This document shows positions 46,979 through 48,625 of a DNA stretch of 48,625 nt, in pieces (within the stretch, counting starts at the first letter, position 1; each line of letters begins with the position of its first letter). Below the pieces are notes generated by a model. The model was given only the letters and a program-made list of their open reading frames with translations. It ran no database searches and was not told the DNA's origin. The position numbers and the translations under genes were made by a program. Source of the DNA: Bacteroides sp. (GTDB taxonomy: Bacteria; Bacteroidota; Bacteroidia; Bacteroidales; SM23-62); NCBI GenBank assembly GCA_011053095.1, contig DRHS01000024.1:1-48625 (forward strand). Reading direction: 5' to 3'.

Positions 46979-48229
46979 ATGTTTATATGCGACTATATAT
47001 TTGCCAATAGCAATTTAATGGTTAGAATGAGAACATTTCTATCAGTTAAAATTGTGTATAGAAACAACACCTTACTATTGGCCGTAATGCTGTTTGCTGG
47101 TTTACTTTTCACCCGTTCGGGATATGTGTACTGCCAGGCAAATGGGGAATCTGATAGTTTGGAACTTCCGCTACGTGGGGCATTTTATTATTCATGGTAC
47201 CCACAAACCTGGACAGTAGGGGGGAAGCACGTGTTTTACGAACCTGAGTTGGGTTATTATAGCAGTGATGATGAAAAAGTTGTTGAGCAGCATATAGAAG
47301 ATATGGACTATGCAAAAATCGACATTGTAATTGCCTCCTGGTGGGGAATCGACATGCAAAAAGAGTCCACTCGTTTTCCCATGTTATTGGACAAAACCAT
47401 TGAAGCAGGTTCAAATTTAAAATGGGCATTCTATTACGAAATGGAAGGCTTTTCCAATCCCACTGTGGAAGATCTAAAATCTGATCTGGACTATTTGACA
47501 GAGAAATACCTTGATCACGAGGCCATAGCCCGAATTAATGGCAAGCCAGTAATTTTTGTTTACAATGCCAATGACCAATCCTGTGATGTGGCTGACAGAT
47601 GGGCAGAGGCCACCAATGGTAAGTGGTATGTAAACCTTAAGGTTTTTGGAGGGTTCAGGGATTGTAATAATCAGCCGGACAGCTGGCATCAATACGGTCC
47701 GGGAACCCCAACTCAGCAGCATAAAGGGTACTCTTTTGTGATTTCTCCGGGATTCTGGAGAGCCGATGAGAGTACCGCAAGATTGGAGCGTGATTCAGCC
47801 CGGTGGAATAATAATATACAAGAAATGGTATCTTCGAAAGAACCCTGGCAGCTGGTCACAACATTCAATGAATGGGGCGAAGGAACTGCCATTGAGAGAT
47901 GCTACGACTGGCAGAGCCAGACAAATTTCGGTATTTACCTGGATGCTTTACATACCGATGGAATTCACGAACCTGTCACGACGGTTAAAGATGTAATCTA
48001 CAGATCTAAAGTTCATTTTTACCATAATCCTGACCTTGGATTGCTTACCATTTCAAAGGGGGTAAAAATGGTAGATATTTACAATATCAATGGTTCTCTT
48101 TTAAAACGAGTAAATATTCGAGATCAGGATTCTTTCAAAATAAGTACCAATGAATTAAACAGTGGTGTGTATTTTATTAAAATGAACCTGTTAACAGGCG
48201 AAATACAAACAATAAAATTTATAAAGTAG
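46979..48229 (+). CDS. GH99-type endo-alpha-mannosidase/mannanase-like enzyme with T9SS tail
   Basis: Resembles GH99, endo-acting enzymes on alpha-mannosides. Features are LRGAFYYSWYPQTW (66-79), VVEQHIEDMDYAKIDIVIASWWG (101-123), KWAFYYEMEG (148-157), KPVIFVYN (189-196) and TTFNEWGEGTAIE (294-306), in which Glu298 and Glu301 match the two conserved glutamates of GH99. A short T9SS domain (about 338-416) ends the protein, so it is surface or secreted. The ATG at 46979 gives a long leader; Met17 (47027) or Met14 would give a more normal signal peptide ending VYCQA. With GH92 it forms an endo/exo pair. More typical of GH99 than the three GH71/99-like proteins. Confidence 0.86.
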   Translation: MFICDYIFANSNLMVRMRTFLSVKIVYRNNTLLLAVMLFAGLLFTRSGYVYCQANGESDSLELPLRGAFYYSWYPQTWTVGGKHVFYEPELGYYSSDDEKVVEQHIEDMDYAKIDIVIASWWGIDMQKESTRFPMLLDKTIEAGSNLKWAFYYEMEGFSNPTVEDLKSDLDYLTEKYLDHEAIARINGKPVIFVYNANDQSCDVADRWAEATNGKWYVNLKVFGGFRDCNNQPDSWHQYGPGTPTQQHKGYSFVISPGFWRADESTARLERDSARWNNNIQEMVSSKEPWQLVTTFNEWGEGTAIERCYDWQSQTNFGIYLDALHTDGIHEPVTTVKDVIYRSKVHFYHNPDLGLLTISKGVKMVDIYNINGSLLKRVNIRDQDSFKISTNELNSGVYFIKMNLLTGEIQTIKFIK

Positions 48230-48249
48230 TTCCCAAATTGTAAAATAAA

Positions 48250-48497
48250 ATGAAGAAATTACTGTATTCGTACCTCTGGTTGTTATTTCTATTTGCCATT
48301 CTCGGGCCGGGTCCCCTCTCAGCATCGGTCAAGCATGAAGCGGAATCCCTCAATTAGTATTTGCTGCCGAGGAACGAGTGTTCGTTTCAAGCGGCGATGA
48401 AGAATTGGACCGGATCAGGCTAGAAGTAGCGAAGCAGCCTACAATTAGAGAGAATTTTAAGCTTGGAGCACTCAAAATGAAATTTCAGAACTCCTGA
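48250..48497 (+). pseudogene. Frameshifted, truncated secreted-protein gene (possible polysaccharide lyase)
   Basis: ATG at 48250 encodes a clear signal peptide (MKKLLYSYLWLLFLFAILG) and stops at 48357 after 35 codons. Restoring one C in the C-run at 48347-48349 joins this to a second frame reading PQLVFAAEERVFVSS and DEELDRIRLEVAKQPTIREN up to 48497. The joined start recalls heparinase II/III-type or alginate-lyase-type proteins, in which a mature start of that sort precedes helical repeats; this is a weak assignment. The rest of the gene is absent and a minus-strand ORF occupies the following sequence. Confidence 0.6.
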
Positions 48498-48625
48498 TCT
48501 GTCGCAGGAGTCATTGTCGCGTTTTTAAAGAATAGCTTGAGTCTTGTACCTGGGAAGACCGCTTCATAATCGTTCAGCGTCTGACAAATCTCTCTTATAG
48601 CCATATTGTCTCTTGGTGTTGCCAG
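48485..48625 (-). CDS. C-terminal fragment of an unidentified protein, possibly a transposase
   Basis: An open frame enters from the right edge and ends at 48485, giving 46 residues. The segment LNDYEAVFPGTRLKLFFK recalls the FPGTxLR ends of some bacterial transposases, which would explain the broken gene it abuts. Too short for a firm call. A 7-bp hairpin (ACTCCTG at 48490-48496 with CAGGAGT at 48505-48511) lies over its last codons. Confidence 0.4.
   Translation of the reverse strand: MATPRDNMAIREICQTLNDYEAVFPGTRLKLFFKNATMTPATDQEF

Noticed and set aside
1..48625. tRNA, rRNA, CRISPR arrays or integration sites
   Set aside because: No cloverleaf, spaced repeat series or duplicated attachment site was seen in any gap; nearly all gaps are under 200 bases.

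Overview
The window looks like accessory carbohydrate-degrading DNA from a Bacteroidota (Bacteroidetes) genome, probably marine or from another habitat rich in sulfated glycans. The grounds are a SusC/SusD pair, seven proteins ending in type IX secretion (T9SS) C-terminal sorting domains, many lipoprotein signals, two exact matches to the Bacteroidetes promoter (TTTG-N19-TAnnTTTG), and moderate GC. It is a sulfatase-rich polysaccharide utilization locus (PUL) with ten type I sulfatases. No RNA genes, CRISPR arrays or complete insertion sequences were seen.

Layout. 1-233 is a perfect 90-bp inverted repeat that folds back the SusD gene, probably an assembly or chimera artefact at a contig end. 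53-4753 (minus) is susD (3' end lost) and susC. 5040-12227 (plus) holds two sulfatases, an enolase-superfamily enzyme with its own promoter, and a secreted beta-helix protein. 12236-14863 (minus) is a large membrane protein with a LamG-like and Kelch-like periplasmic part and a cytoplasmic part resembling a SARP/OmpR winged helix plus BTAD; it is the best candidate for the locus regulator. From 15058 to 48229 everything is on the plus strand and closely spaced: three GH71/99-like hydrolases around a GH115-like alpha-glucuronidase, an orphan ABC substrate-binding protein, eight sulfatases, a beta-propeller protein, a GH88/GH105-like unsaturated glucuronyl hydrolase, an AAA/DUF4143 ATPase translationally coupled to a xylose-isomerase-like protein, a second beta-helix protein, a GH92 alpha-mannosidase and a true GH99-type enzyme. 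The right edge has a frameshifted, truncated secreted-protein gene abutting the 3' end of a minus-strand ORF, possibly a transposase.

Inferred job. GH92 and GH99 point to alpha-mannosidic linkages. GH115, GH105 and the possible beta-helix lyases point to uronic acids. Ten sulfatases point to heavy sulfation. A sulfated uronic-acid-containing mannan, such as an algal or diatom glucuronomannan, is a reasonable hypothesis but not proven. T9SS proteins would act outside the cell or on its surface, SusC/D would import oligosaccharides, and lipoprotein and periplasmic sulfatases and exo-hydrolases would finish them. The enolase-superfamily and TIM-barrel proteins may process uronic acids or derived sugars. 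No formylglycine-generating or anSME gene and no classical hybrid two-component regulator is in the window.
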